A stretch of 64,000 bases of DNA from Streptomyces sp. NRRL S-455. Lineage in GTDB: Bacteria; Actinomycetota; Actinomycetes; Streptomycetales; Streptomycetaceae. A model generated the notes under the pieces. The model saw nothing but the letters and a program-made list of their open reading frames with translations, made no database searches and was not told the DNA's origin. The DNA is taken from the NCBI RefSeq assembly GCF_000717875.1, contig NZ_JOCT01000004.1:1-64000 (forward strand), in the 5' to 3' direction. Positions 26,989-35,833 of the stretch are shown in pieces (the first letter of the stretch is position 1; each line of letters starts with the position of its first letter). The translations under genes were made by a program, and so were the position numbers.

Positions 26989-28455
26989 TCACTTCTGAGT
27001 CCGCACCGGAATGTCGAGGATCACCCGGGTGCCGCGCTCCGGTGCCGGGACCATGTCGAAGGTGCCGCCCAACTCGCCTTCCACCAGGGTCCGTACGATC
27101 TGCAGCCCCAGGTTGCCGGCGGTGTGCGGATCGAAACCCGCCGGCAGGCCGACACCGTCGTCCTGGACGGTGACCAGCAGGCGGGCCTCCTTCGTGGTGC
27201 CGCCGCGGACCGCCGACACCTCGACCGTGCCGGTGTCCCCCTCCCGGAAGCCGTGCTCCAGCGCGTTCTGCAGAACCTCGGTCAGCACCATCGACAGCGG
27301 GGTGGCGACCTCGGCATCGAGAATGCCGAAGCGGCCGGTGCGACGCCCTGTGACCTTTCCCGGGGAGATCTCCGCGACCATCGCCAGAACACGGTCGGCG
27401 ATGTCGTCGAACTCCACGCGCTCGTCCAGGTTCTGGGAGAGCGTCTCATGCACGATCGCAATGGATCCGACGCGCCGCACCGCCTCTTCGAGAGCCTCCC
27501 GGCCACGGTCCGACTCGATGCGCCGGGCCTGGAGACGGAGCAGGGCCGCCACCGTCTGGAGGTTGTTCTTGACGCGGTGGTGGATCTCGCGGATCGTCGC
27601 GTCCTTGGTGATCAGCTCCCGCTCGCGGCGACGGAGTTCCGTGACGTCCCGCAGCAGGACCAGCGAGCCGATGCGGGTGCCCTTGGGCTTGAGGGGGATC
27701 GCACGGAACTGGATGACCCCGTCGTTGGCCTCGATCTCGGTCTCGCGCGGTGCCCAGCCGCTGGCGACCTTGGCGAGCGCCTCGTCCACCGGGCCCCGGG
27801 TGGGGGCGAGTTCGGCCGTGGTCCTGCCCAGGTGCTGGCCGACGAGGTCGGAGGCGAGGCCGAGCCGGTGATAGGCGGACAGGGCGTTCGGGGATGCGTA
27901 CTGGACGATGCCGTCGCCGTCGACCCGGATCAGGCCGTCGCCCACGCGGGGCGAGGCGTCCATGTCGAGCTGCTGGTTCGCGAACGGGAAGGCACCGGCC
28001 GCGATCATCTGCGCGAGGTCGGAGGCGCTCTGGAGATAGGTGAGTTCCAGGCGGCTCGGGGTGCGCACGGTGAGGAGGTTGGTGTTGCGCGCGATGACCC
28101 CGAGGACGCGCCCCTCCCGCCGTACGGGGATCGACTCGACCCGGACAGGCACTTCCTCACGCCATTCCGGGTCCCCCTCGCGCACGATACGGCCCTCGTC
28201 GAGGGCGGCGTCCAGCATCGGACGGCGGCCACGCGGGACGAGGTGGCCCACCATGTCGTCCTGGTACGACGTCGGGCCGGTGTTGGGCCGCATCTGGGCG
28301 ACCGAGACGTACCGGGTGCCGTCGCTGGTGGGGACCCACAGGACCAGATCGGCGAAGGAGAGGTCGGAGAGCAGCTGCCACTCCGAGACCAGCAGGTGCA
28401 GCCACTCGAGATCGGTGTCGTCGAGGGCGGTGTGCTGGCGTACGAGTTCGTTCAT
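26989..28455 (-). CDS. Cytosolic sensor histidine kinase, PdtaS-like
   Basis: The 488-residue kinase has an N-terminal GAF-like domain (EWQLLSDLSFADLVLWVP), a PAS domain near residues 165-285 (VQYASPNALSAYHRLGL) and a HisKA_2 domain. The phosphoacceptor His is in IREIHHRVKNNLQTVAALLR, and a HATPase domain follows (LTEVLQNALEHGF, DDGVGLP, NLGLQIVRTL). There is no membrane segment. The arrangement matches PdtaS of mycobacteria, whose partner is an ANTAR (RNA-binding) response regulator; none is encoded here. ATG 28455 and GTG 28464 are both possible starts. A DasR-type site lies about 290 nt upstream. Confidence 0.9.
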   Translation of the reverse strand: MNELVRQHTALDDTDLEWLHLLVSEWQLLSDLSFADLVLWVPTSDGTRYVSVAQMRPNTGPTSYQDDMVGHLVPRGRRPMLDAALDEGRIVREGDPEWREEVPVRVESIPVRREGRVLGVIARNTNLLTVRTPSRLELTYLQSASDLAQMIAAGAFPFANQQLDMDASPRVGDGLIRVDGDGIVQYASPNALSAYHRLGLASDLVGQHLGRTTAELAPTRGPVDEALAKVASGWAPRETEIEANDGVIQFRAIPLKPKGTRIGSLVLLRDVTELRRRERELITKDATIREIHHRVKNNLQTVAALLRLQARRIESDRGREALEEAVRRVGSIAIVHETLSQNLDERVEFDDIADRVLAMVAEISPGKVTGRRTGRFGILDAEVATPLSMVLTEVLQNALEHGFREGDTGTVEVSAVRGGTTKEARLLVTVQDDGVGLPAGFDPHTAGNLGLQIVRTLVEGELGGTFDMVPAPERGTRVILDIPVRTQK

Positions 28456-28837
28456 GGAGGGCACGAGTGCGAGCGTACCTGGCAGTTTGTACGGCTCTGA
28501 AATGTATGAGCCCTGACGGATGGGGCCGTGAAACACCCGCGGGCCGCGGCGCCTGAGAGGGACCCTCAACCCTCCCGGCACCGCAGCCCGGAGCAGCAAC
28601 GGCCGTGGGGTGTGCGGTCCCGGTCGGCCGAAGGGCGAGGAGCCGGGGCAGTCAGGGCAGAGAGCCTCGGATCCTCTGTCCGCCTTCCTGTGCGGGGAAG
28701 ACGGAGGCTGGTGCGCGCTGCACACGCGCTCTCATCACGCATTGTGGACTAGACCACTCGGGGTGTCCATGCGTTGGAGGCTGTTCGTTGTTGTTATTTC
28801 CGCGACGGGTCGGACGCGCTGACGTCCACCAGGCAGC
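28456..28837. other. Intergenic region upstream of the PdtaS-like kinase
   Basis: This 382-nt region lies between the kinase and the 3' end of the TetR gene, both on the minus strand. Apart from the dre-like site at 28743 I see no conserved feature, and the short open frames lack coding character. Confidence 0.5.
28743..28758. promoter_or_regulatory. DasR-type (dre-like) site upstream of the histidine kinase
   Basis: The sequence is TGTGGACTAGACCACT. Its core GTGGACTAGACCA is identical to the site at 38407 in front of dasR. The dre consensus is ACTGGTCTAGACCACT-like. The nearest gene reading away from it is the kinase. Confidence 0.6.
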
Positions 28838-29548
28838 CTAACCCGTGTGGGTTCCTGCGCGGGGCCAGATGGACATGGCAATTTCCGCGACCGCCTCCAG
28901 TTCCTCCCGGCTCGCCCCGTCACGTGCCTGTTGGGACATGCCCTGGATCATCGCTCCGGTATGGCGGGCGAGGGCCGCGGCGTCGGTTTCCGGGGGCAGT
29001 ACGCCGGCGGCGACATCGGCTCTGATGCGGCTTTCGAACGCGGCGATGTTGGCGTTGCGCCGGTCCCGCAGGGACTGTTCGACCTCGGGTGTTGAGCAGT
29101 TCGCGGCGGCGTGGACGACCAGGCAGCCGTGCGGATGCCCGGGTTCGGTGTACGCGGTGGCGGCCTCGCGCAGTATGCGCTCGACGGCGTTGTGTGCGGT
29201 GGACTCCTCGGCGAGGGCCCGGTCGGTGAACGAGCCGTATCGCGTGCCGTAGACGCGTACGACCTCCTCGAAGAGGGAGCGCTTGTCGCCGAAGGCCGCA
29301 TAGAGACTGGGGGCACCGATGTCCATGACACGGGTGAGGTCGGAGACGGACGTGGCCTCGTAGCCGTGTTCCCAGAAGGCCAGGAGCGCCTTCTCCAGTG
29401 CGGTTTCGCGATCGAAGGAGCGAGGGCGGCCGCGGGGCCTGCCCCTGCCGCCGACCGTGCCGCCGCCTTCGCTCTCTGCCGCCCGGGCACGCGTGGCCCC
29501 GGCCCCCCGCCCCCTGGCGGCTCCGTCGTCGTTCACCATGGAGTGCAT
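28838..29548 (-). CDS. TetR-family transcriptional repressor
   Basis: The 236-residue regulator has a Gly/Arg-rich N-terminal arm and the TetR helix-turn-helix near residues 45-85 (ALLAFWEHGYEATSVSDLTRVMDIGAP is split across it). A TetR_C-type ligand domain follows (HPHGCLVVHAAANCSTPEV). It is divergent from the SDR gene, 88 nt away, with two matching palindromes between them, so it probably represses itself and the SDR gene. ATG 29548 or ATG 29539 can start it; neither has a strong ribosome-binding site and a TATAAA-like box adjoins, so a leaderless message is possible. Confidence 0.87.
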   Translation of the reverse strand: MHSMVNDDGAARGRGAGATRARAAESEGGGTVGGRGRPRGRPRSFDRETALEKALLAFWEHGYEATSVSDLTRVMDIGAPSLYAAFGDKRSLFEEVVRVYGTRYGSFTDRALAEESTAHNAVERILREAATAYTEPGHPHGCLVVHAAANCSTPEVEQSLRDRRNANIAAFESRIRADVAAGVLPPETDAAALARHTGAMIQGMSQQARDGASREELEAVAEIAMSIWPRAGTHTG

Positions 29549-29552
29549 TTTA

Positions 29553-29612
29553 TAGCGGCCACTAGAGAAATCTCGGCGGGCTGATGTACGGTCATTTTTG
29601 TAGCGACCGCTA
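29553..29612. promoter_or_regulatory. Twin TetR operators between tetR and SDR genes
   Basis: TAGCGGCCACTA (29553-29564) and TAGCGACCGCTA (29601-29612) are near-palindromes of the form TAGYGRYCRCTA, both followed by GAGAAAT. One sits at the start of each divergent gene. Confidence 0.75.
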
Positions 29613-29636
29613 GAGAAATAAGAAGGGGGCGCCGCC

Positions 29637-30389
29637 ATGGGCGTGCTCACGGGCAGGACGGCACTCGTCACGGGGGCGAGCAGGGGCATCGGACGAGGCA
29701 TCGCCGAGCGGCTGGGAAGGGACGGCGCGCGGGTCGCGGTGCACTACGGCAGGAACGAGGCGGCGGCGAAGGAGACGATCGCAGCCATCGAGGCGGCGGG
29801 CGGCTCGGCGTTCGCGGTGGGCGTGGAGCTGGGTGTGCCGGGGGACGCCGAGGCGCTGTGGGCCGAGTTCGACCGGTATGCGGACGGGCTCGACATCCTG
29901 GTGAACAACGCGGGCATCGGCAACACGCGGCCCATCCAGGAGCTGGGCGAGCAGGAGTACGACAAGGTCTTCGCGGTGAACGTGAAGGCGCCGTTCTTCA
30001 TCCTCAAGCACGGCATGGCGCGACTGCGGGACGGAGGACGGGTCGTCAACGTCTCCTCGGGGCTGGCCCGGACCGCGGTGATGCCGGACAACATGGCCTA
30101 CGCGATGACGAAGGGCGCGCTGGACATCCTCTCCCGGGATCTGTCCAAGGTCCTGGGTCCCCGGGGTATCACGGTGAACTCGGTGGCACCGGGAATCATC
30201 GACACGGACAACACGGCTACGTTGCTGCGCGGAACCGCCGATGGGTGGGCGAAGGCCGCGGCGATATCGGCGCTGGGCGGGGTGGGCGAAGCGGCGGACG
30301 TCGCCGACGTGGTGGCCTTCCTGGCGTCCGACGGGGGGCGGTGGGTCACGGGGAGCTGGGTGGATGTGACGGGGGGTTCGCTCACGTAG
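29637..30389 (+). CDS. Short-chain dehydrogenase/reductase
   Basis: This 250-residue classical SDR has TGASRGIG at residues 12-19 (cofactor loop), NNAG near 88, the catalytic Ser in VNVSSGLA and the Tyr/Lys pair in YAMTK near 155. PGIIDTD follows. An Arg after the first Gly motif and RN near residue 39 suggest NADPH preference. The TetR repressor upstream probably controls it through the twin operators, as is typical for such pairs. The substrate is unknown. Confidence 0.9.
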   Translation: MGVLTGRTALVTGASRGIGRGIAERLGRDGARVAVHYGRNEAAAKETIAAIEAAGGSAFAVGVELGVPGDAEALWAEFDRYADGLDILVNNAGIGNTRPIQELGEQEYDKVFAVNVKAPFFILKHGMARLRDGGRVVNVSSGLARTAVMPDNMAYAMTKGALDILSRDLSKVLGPRGITVNSVAPGIIDTDNTATLLRGTADGWAKAAAISALGGVGEAADVADVVAFLASDGGRWVTGSWVDVTGGSLT

Positions 30390-30436
30390 GAACAGCGGTC
30401 TCACGGACCGGACCCGGGTCGGAGAGGCCCGGCTCC

Positions 30437-31510
30437 TCAGCGAGTCTCCGTCACCTTCGCCAACGCGCGGGGCGCGTCCGGGTCCTGGCCGCGGGCGATG
30501 GTGACCTCGTAGGCCAGGAGCTGGAGGGGGATGATCTCCAGGACGGGCTGGACCTCCTCGGCCACGCCGTCCGTCGGCAGGACGAAACCGGCCGAGGCCT
30601 GTTCGACCTGACTCCTGGGTCCGATGACGACCAGGTCGGCGCCGCGACCGCGCAGCCGGTCGAGGACGGGCTGGAGCGCTTCGCCGCCCTTGCCGTCGGT
30701 GACCACGGCGATGACCGGGGAGACGTTGTCGACCATGGCGAGCGGTCCGTGCAGCAGATCGGCGCCCGAGTAGGAGAGGGCGGGGATGTAGCTCGTCTCC
30801 ATCAGCTTGAGAGCGGCCTCCTTGGCCGTGGGGTAGCCATAGCCGCGTGAGGTGATCACCATGCGCTCGGCGAAGCGGTAACGGGCGGCGAGGGTGCGCA
30901 CCTCGTCCTGCCGGGCGAGCAACTGCCCGGCGAGGTCGGGCAACGCGTGCGCAGGCCCGCCGTCACCACCGCGCAGGCCCTCGACGAACAGGTAGAGCGC
31001 GAGGAGGGAGGCCGTGTAGGTCTTGGTCGCGGGAAGGGCCTTCTCCGGTCCGGCCATGATGTCGATGTGGTACTCGGAGACGTCGGCGAGCGGTGAGTCC
31101 GGGTTGTTGGTGACGGCGAGCGTGATCGCGCCGGCCTCGCGGGCGGCCCGGGTCGAGGCGACGAGGTCCGGGGAGCCGCCGGACTGGCTGACGGTGACGA
31201 CGAGGACGTCGGTGAGGTCGGGCCGGGCGCCGTAGGCCGTGGTGGTGGACATCGAGGTCAGACCACAGGGCAGGCCGAGCCGGATCTCCAGGAGGTACTT
31301 GGCGTAGAGGGCGGCGTTGTCGGAGGTGCCGCGGGCGGTCAGCAGGACGAAGCGGGGAGTGCGGGCGGCGATCTTCCGTGCTACGTCCCGGATGGCGGGG
31401 GCGCCGTCGGCCAGGATCCGACGCAGGACGTCGGGTTGCTCGGCCATCTCCCGGGCCATGGTCCGTCCCGGGAGTCCGCTGCGGGGGTCCGGTGTGGTGG
31501 CGGCGGTCAT
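30437..31510 (-). CDS. SIS-domain sugar-phosphate isomerase (GlmS isomerase-like)
   Basis: The 357-residue protein has two SIS modules: LLTARGTSDNAALYAKYLLE and VSQSGGSPDLV near residues 60-115, and ITSRGYGYPTAKEAALKLMET with HGPLAMVD near 220-260. This is the isomerase half of glucosamine-6-phosphate synthase without the glutaminase half. Related stand-alone proteins (AgaS, NagB-II) isomerise or deaminate amino-sugar phosphates. It is divergent from nagB across a region holding a DasR-type site, which ties it to N-acetylglucosamine use. Confidence 0.88.
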   Translation of the reverse strand: MTAATTPDPRSGLPGRTMAREMAEQPDVLRRILADGAPAIRDVARKIAARTPRFVLLTARGTSDNAALYAKYLLEIRLGLPCGLTSMSTTTAYGARPDLTDVLVVTVSQSGGSPDLVASTRAAREAGAITLAVTNNPDSPLADVSEYHIDIMAGPEKALPATKTYTASLLALYLFVEGLRGGDGGPAHALPDLAGQLLARQDEVRTLAARYRFAERMVITSRGYGYPTAKEAALKLMETSYIPALSYSGADLLHGPLAMVDNVSPVIAVVTDGKGGEALQPVLDRLRGRGADLVVIGPRSQVEQASAGFVLPTDGVAEEVQPVLEIIPLQLLAYEVTIARGQDPDAPRALAKVTETR

Positions 31511-31727
31511 GTCGGGTTCCTTCCCGGGGGGTGCGGCTGCTGCAGGTCCATTCCACTCCCCCGGCCCGTGGAGCGCTCACGCGGGATACCCCCTGTCGCT
31601 TTCCGGGGCCGGACCGCGCCCGCGCGGGATCCGGACTGTTCGCCCACTGGAGACCTCGTCGGCACGGTGCGGGCACCTCGCACGAGCGCCGGTCAGCACC
31701 CTGGGAGTGTCGCCCTCGCTCTGTTAG

Positions 31728-31743
31728 ATTGGTCTAAACCACA
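31728..31743. promoter_or_regulatory. DasR binding site (dre) for nagB/SIS genes
   Basis: The sequence ATTGGTCTAAACCACA fits the dre consensus in 13 or so of 16 positions. It lies 57 nt before nagB and 218 nt before the divergent SIS gene. In S. coelicolor, DasR represses nagB through such a site, and glucosamine-6-phosphate releases it. Confidence 0.8.
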
Positions 31744-31799
31744 CGACCCCTCCAGGTCCCGTCACAGGTGAGCATTCCTCTCAGATCGGCAGGCCCAGC

Positions 31800-32585
31800 G
31801 TGGAAGTTGTCATCGTCCCGGACGCCAAGGCGGGCGGCGAGCTCATAGCCGAGGCCCTGACTCAGCTGCTCCGGCGCAAGCCCGATGCTCTGCTCGGCGT
31901 GGCCACCGGCTCGACGCCGCTGCCCGTGTACGAGGCGCTGGCGGCCAAGGTGCGCTCCGGTGCCGTGGACGTCGCGCGGGCGCGGATCGCCCAGCTCGAC
32001 GAGTACGTGGGACTGCCCGCCGACCATCCGGAGTCGTACCGCTCGGTACTGCGGCGTGAGGTGCTGGAGCCGCTCGGGATCGGGATGGACCAGTTCATGG
32101 GACCGGAGGGCACGGCCGAGGACGTGCAGGGGGCGTGCGAGGCCTACGACAAGGCTCTCGCGGACGCCGGGGGTGTGGACCTTCAACTGCTCGGGATCGG
32201 GACCGACGGACACATAGGGTTCAACGAACCGTGCTCGTCCCTGGCGTCGCGGACCCGGATCAAGACGCTGACCCAGCAGACCCGGACCGACAACGCCCGC
32301 TTCTTCGACGGTGACATCGACCAGGTGCCGCACCACGTGATCACGCAGGGCATCGGCACCATCCTGGAGGCCCGGCACCTGGTGCTGCTCGCCACCGGCG
32401 AGGGCAAGGCGGAGGCGGTCGCGGCGACGGTGGAAGGACCGGTCGCGGCGGTCTGCCCGGCGTCCGCGCTCCAGCTCCACCCGCATGCGACCGTCGTCGT
32501 CGACGAGGCCGCCGCGTCGAAGCTGAAACTGGCGGACTACTTCCGCCACACCTACGCCAACAAGCCGGAGTGGCAGGGGATCTAG
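31800..32585 (+). CDS. nagB: Glucosamine-6-phosphate deaminase
   Basis: The 261-residue enzyme converts glucosamine-6-phosphate to fructose-6-phosphate and ammonia, the step that feeds aminosugars into glycolysis. Motifs: GVATGSTPLPVYEAL (near 35), the active-site LDEYVGLPADHPESY (near 65) and LLGIGTDGHIGFNEPCSSL (near 130) with the His of the catalytic relay. The start is GTG at 31800. The dre site 57 nt upstream places it in the DasR regulon. Its substrate is also the DasR effector, so the gene sets the inducer level. Confidence 0.95.
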   Translation: MEVVIVPDAKAGGELIAEALTQLLRRKPDALLGVATGSTPLPVYEALAAKVRSGAVDVARARIAQLDEYVGLPADHPESYRSVLRREVLEPLGIGMDQFMGPEGTAEDVQGACEAYDKALADAGGVDLQLLGIGTDGHIGFNEPCSSLASRTRIKTLTQQTRTDNARFFDGDIDQVPHHVITQGIGTILEARHLVLLATGEGKAEAVAATVEGPVAAVCPASALQLHPHATVVVDEAAASKLKLADYFRHTYANKPEWQGI

Positions 32586-32603
32586 CGATGATCCAGCGCT
32601 GAT

Positions 32604-33149
32604 CTAGCGCTCCAGGGCCTCTGCCTCCGGCAGGCCGTCCTCGGCCGGCTCGTCCTGGGCCCGCAGGCCGGCCACCCACAGCGGCATCACCCAGTGGACA
32701 ACGAGGACGGCGATGAGGAGGGGCGCGGCGTAGGCCTTCGGGGCGTCGCCGTCGAGCCCGCCCGCGATCAGCAGGGCGACCGCCGCCGCGGCCAGGAGCA
32801 GGGTCGTCGCGCGGTGGGAGCGAGCCAGGACCCGGCTGCGTTCGGCTGACTGCCGCTCGTCCAGTACGTGTTCACGCAGCTCCAGCAGGCCTCGGGTAGC
32901 GATGTTGATGACGCCGGTCGCGACCATCCAGGGAAGGAGCAGCACCGCCGTCACGGCGACGGTCCACAGTGGCTCGCCCTCGGCGAGAAAGAGGTGGGTC
33001 ATCAGTCCACCGAGGGCCACTGTGAGAGTGACGTGGGCGCCGACCGCCGTGCGGCGGCGCGTTGCTGTCGCGTACCAGGCCGCCCCGCGGCGGTCGTTCA
33101 TCAGCCGCAGCATGCTGCGGTCATAGCGGGTCAGGCGTGTCGTCGTCAT
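32604..33149 (-). CDS. Membrane protein co-translated with an XRE regulator
   Basis: The 181-residue protein has four likely helices in two pairs (HVTLTVALGGLMTHLFLA, AVTAVLLLPWMVATGVINIA; TTLLLAAAAVALLIAGGL, APLLIAVLVVHWVMPLWVAG). A charged segment between the pairs includes LREHVLDERQSAERSRVL. The ATG overlaps the stop of the upstream XRE gene (ATGA). Function unknown. Such XRE-plus-membrane-protein pairs are common, and the regulator may control the membrane protein or be sequestered by it. Confidence 0.78.
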   Translation of the reverse strand: MTTTRLTRYDRSMLRLMNDRRGAAWYATATRRRTAVGAHVTLTVALGGLMTHLFLAEGEPLWTVAVTAVLLLPWMVATGVINIATRGLLELREHVLDERQSAERSRVLARSHRATTLLLAAAAVALLIAGGLDGDAPKAYAAPLLIAVLVVHWVMPLWVAGLRAQDEPAEDGLPEAEALER

Positions 33150-33394
33150 GGCTGGTTCCTCCCGTAGACCTCGTCCGTGAGCGGGCGGAACGGTTCGAGG
33201 GAGAACAGTGCCTCGACCGGCAGACCGAAGAACTTCGAGATCTTCAGCGCCAGGTCGAGGCTGGGGTTGTACTGCCCTCGCTCGATGTAGCCGATGGTCT
33301 GGTAGTGGGCTCCCACTGCCTCGGCCAGGCTCTGGCGCGACACCTTGCGTTCGGCGCGCACCATGGCCAATCTGTTGTGCACCTGCTCGCTCAT
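33146..33394 (-). CDS. XRE-family DNA-binding protein
   Basis: This 82-residue Cro/CI-type regulator consists essentially of one helix-turn-helix (KVSRQSLAEAVGAHYQTIGYIERG, of which the second helix is the recognition helix), then YNPSLDLALKISKFFGLPVE and LFSLEPF. It resembles the YozG group. It is encoded with the membrane protein downstream by a 4-nt overlap. The target is probably its own promoter just upstream, but I see no clear palindrome. Confidence 0.87.
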   Translation of the reverse strand: MSEQVHNRLAMVRAERKVSRQSLAEAVGAHYQTIGYIERGQYNPSLDLALKISKFFGLPVEALFSLEPFRPLTDEVYGRNQP

Positions 33395-33445
33395 GTATAA
33401 GAAGTACTACATTCGACCGTAGCCTTACAACCCAGATTCGCTGCC

Positions 33446-34984
33446 TTACGCCCCCGCGATCCCAGTGACTCCGGCGATCACCTCGGCCGCCGCCCGGCCA
33501 CAGACGCGGGCCGCGCCGTGGGTGGCGATGTGGAGGACGCCGCGCGGAGTGGCCTGGGGTACCCCCATCTCGACGACGATCGTGTCGGGGCGGGCGGCCA
33601 GCACGACATCGAGGGCCGAGGCCATCCAGGGGTGGCGGTGTTCGTCGCGGACGACGGCGACGATGCGGCGTGAGCCGGCCGCCTGGAGGGCTGCGCGTCC
33701 GGCGCTCTCCCCCTTGGTGCCGTCATCGGTGGAGAAACTGCCCGTCACCGTCCCGGGCAGGAGGTGGACCAGCTCGGCGGCGACACCCCAGGGGGTCTCG
33801 TCGCCGACCGCGATGTTGGCGACGGGGGTGAGGGCGGCGACGTAGGGCGGTTCGGTGAGCGGCTTGAAGGTCTCCGGGCTTCCCACGCCCTCAGCGACGG
33901 TGACCGTCAGGGCGCGGCGGGCGGCGTGCAGGCCGATCTCGCTGAAGCGGGTGTCCTCGGGCACGCGGGCCACCGGGCTCGCCCAGCGGGCCAGCGCGCG
34001 TACCCGGTCCGCGGCGTCGGCCAGGCGTTCCTCCGGCAGGTCGCCCGTGCGCACCGCCGCGACCAGGGCGTCCCGCAGCCGGAGTACGGTCGCGTCGTCG
34101 GCCAGGCCACCTCCCACGCAGATCGCGTCGGCACCGGCGGCGAGGGCGAGGACGCTGCCGCGTTCGATGCCGTAGGTGCCCGCGATGGCGCGCATCTCCA
34201 TGCCGTCGGTGACGATGAGGCCGTCGTAGCCGAGTTCGCCGCGGAGCAGGCCGGTGAGGATGCGGCGGGACAGGGTGGCCGGGCGTTCGGGGTCCAGGGC
34301 AGGGACCAGGATGTGGGCGCTCATGACGGCCCGGGTGCCGGCGGCGATGGCGGCGCGGAACGGAGTCAGTTCGCGCTCTGCCAGTACCTCGGCGGAGACG
34401 TCGATGCGCGGGAGGGCGTGGTGGGAGTCGACGGCCGTGTCGCCGTGGCCCGGGAAGTGCTTGGTGCAGGCGGCGACACCGGCGGACTGCAGGCCCGTCA
34501 CATAGGCCGCGGTGTGCCGGGCGGCCAGGTCGGTGTCGGGGCCGAAGGAGCGGACGCCGATCACCGGGTTGCGCGGGTCGGAGTTCACGTCGGCGGAGGG
34601 GGCCCAGTTGAGGTTCACGCCGCACGCCGCGAGCCGGCGGCCCAGTTCGTGGGCGACCTGGTGCGTCAGCTCCACGTCGTCGACCGCGCCGAGCGCGTGG
34701 TTGCCCGGGAAGGAGGAGCCGCTGCGCACCTCCAGGCGCGTCACGTCGCCGCCTTCCTCGTCGACCGCGACCAGGACGTCGTCGCGCTCGGCCCGTAGCC
34801 GGGCGGTCAGTGCGGCCAGTTGACCCGGCGAGGCGATGTTGCGGCCGAACAGGCCGACGGAGGCGAGGCCCTCGCCGAGCCGGCGCAGCAGCCAGTCGGG
34901 GGCGGTGGTGCCGGTGAAGCCGGGCTGGAGAACCGTCAGGGCGTCACGCGTGAGCGTGTCGGTACCGCTGGCGAGTGTCGTCAT
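33446..34984 (-). CDS. dasD: GH3-family beta-N-acetylglucosaminidase DasD
   Basis: The 512-residue glycoside hydrolase has the NagZ-type signature KHFPGHGDTAVDSHHALP near residue 175 and the catalytic Asp in LIVTDGMEMRAIAGTYG near 260. A C-terminal domain of about 170 residues follows. No signal peptide is seen, so it should act inside the cell on imported chitobiose, releasing N-acetylglucosamine. The gene lies 9 nt after dasC, at the end of the dasABC transporter run, which supports the role. From memory it equals SCO5235. Confidence 0.9.
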   Translation of the reverse strand: MTTLASGTDTLTRDALTVLQPGFTGTTAPDWLLRRLGEGLASVGLFGRNIASPGQLAALTARLRAERDDVLVAVDEEGGDVTRLEVRSGSSFPGNHALGAVDDVELTHQVAHELGRRLAACGVNLNWAPSADVNSDPRNPVIGVRSFGPDTDLAARHTAAYVTGLQSAGVAACTKHFPGHGDTAVDSHHALPRIDVSAEVLAERELTPFRAAIAAGTRAVMSAHILVPALDPERPATLSRRILTGLLRGELGYDGLIVTDGMEMRAIAGTYGIERGSVLALAAGADAICVGGGLADDATVLRLRDALVAAVRTGDLPEERLADAADRVRALARWASPVARVPEDTRFSEIGLHAARRALTVTVAEGVGSPETFKPLTEPPYVAALTPVANIAVGDETPWGVAAELVHLLPGTVTGSFSTDDGTKGESAGRAALQAAGSRRIVAVVRDEHRHPWMASALDVVLAARPDTIVVEMGVPQATPRGVLHIATHGAARVCGRAAAEVIAGVTGIAGA

Positions 34985-34993
34985 GGGGCGGGG

Positions 34994-35833
34994 TCATCCC
35001 TTCACGGCGCCCGCGGTCAGGCCCGCGGCCATCTTGCGCTGGACGAGGAGGAAGAGGGCGACGATGGGCACCGCCATCATCGTGGCACCGGCCATCATCG
35101 GGGCGTATTCGGTGCCGTGCTTGGTGGTGAAGTTGCCGAGCCAGACGGTCGCGGTCTGGTTCTTCTGGCTGAGGAGCATCAGGGCGTACAGGTACTCGTT
35201 CCAGGCCTGGATGAAACCGTAGACCGAGGTGGCGACCATGCCGGGGGCCAGGAGCGGGAAGACGACCCGGAGGAAGGCGCCCGTGCGGGAGCAGCCGTCG
35301 ACCATGGCCGCCTCCTCCAGTTCCTTCGGGATGTTGACGATGAAGCCCCTCAGCGTCCACACCGTGAACGGCAGGACGAAGGTCAGGTACGTGATGACGA
35401 GGCCGGTCAGCCGGTCGTACTGACCCAGGTCGTTGAGCAGCAGGAACACCGGGATGATCATGGCGACCAGGGGGACCATCTGGACGGCCAGGATCCCGAC
35501 GATCACGATCTTGCGGCCGCGGAAGGCGAACCGGGAGATGGCGAGCGCGGCCAGCAGCCCGACGGCCATACCGATGACGACCACCGCCAGCGACACCACC
35601 AGGCTGCGGCCCACCGGCCCCCAGAAGTCGGCGATGTCCAGGGCCCGGCCGAAGTTGGCGAAGGTGATGCCGGTCGGCAGCAGGCTCGGGTCGGGGTCGA
35701 TGGCGTCCTTGGCGGGCTTGAACGCGGTGTTGAGCATCCAGTAGAGCGGAAAGCCCGCGGTGACGAAGACCAGGAGGCCGAGGACGTTCCACCAGAGCTT
35801 CGGTGCCCGGCGGCCCGTGAGGGTGCTGCTCAT
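34994..35833 (-). CDS. dasC: N,N'-diacetylchitobiose ABC permease DasC
   Basis: The 279-residue MalG-type permease has six helices and the EAA loop NIPKELEEAAMVDGCSRTGAF near residue 185. It forms the inner-membrane channel with DasB for uptake of N,N'-diacetylchitobiose. The ATG at 35833 overlaps the dasB stop (ATGA), so the two are co-translated. The ATPase is not encoded here; in Streptomyces the shared multiple-sugar ATPase MsiK serves this transporter. Confidence 0.93.
   Translation of the reverse strand: MSSTLTGRRAPKLWWNVLGLLVFVTAGFPLYWMLNTAFKPAKDAIDPDPSLLPTGITFANFGRALDIADFWGPVGRSLVVSLAVVVIGMAVGLLAALAISRFAFRGRKIVIVGILAVQMVPLVAMIIPVFLLLNDLGQYDRLTGLVITYLTFVLPFTVWTLRGFIVNIPKELEEAAMVDGCSRTGAFLRVVFPLLAPGMVATSVYGFIQAWNEYLYALMLLSQKNQTATVWLGNFTTKHGTEYAPMMAGATMMAVPIVALFLLVQRKMAAGLTAGAVKG

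Noticed and set aside
28528..28752. Plus-strand frame of 74 codons upstream of the kinase
   Set aside because: Low-complexity Arg/Pro/Ser composition and no ribosome-binding site; it runs over the dre-like site.
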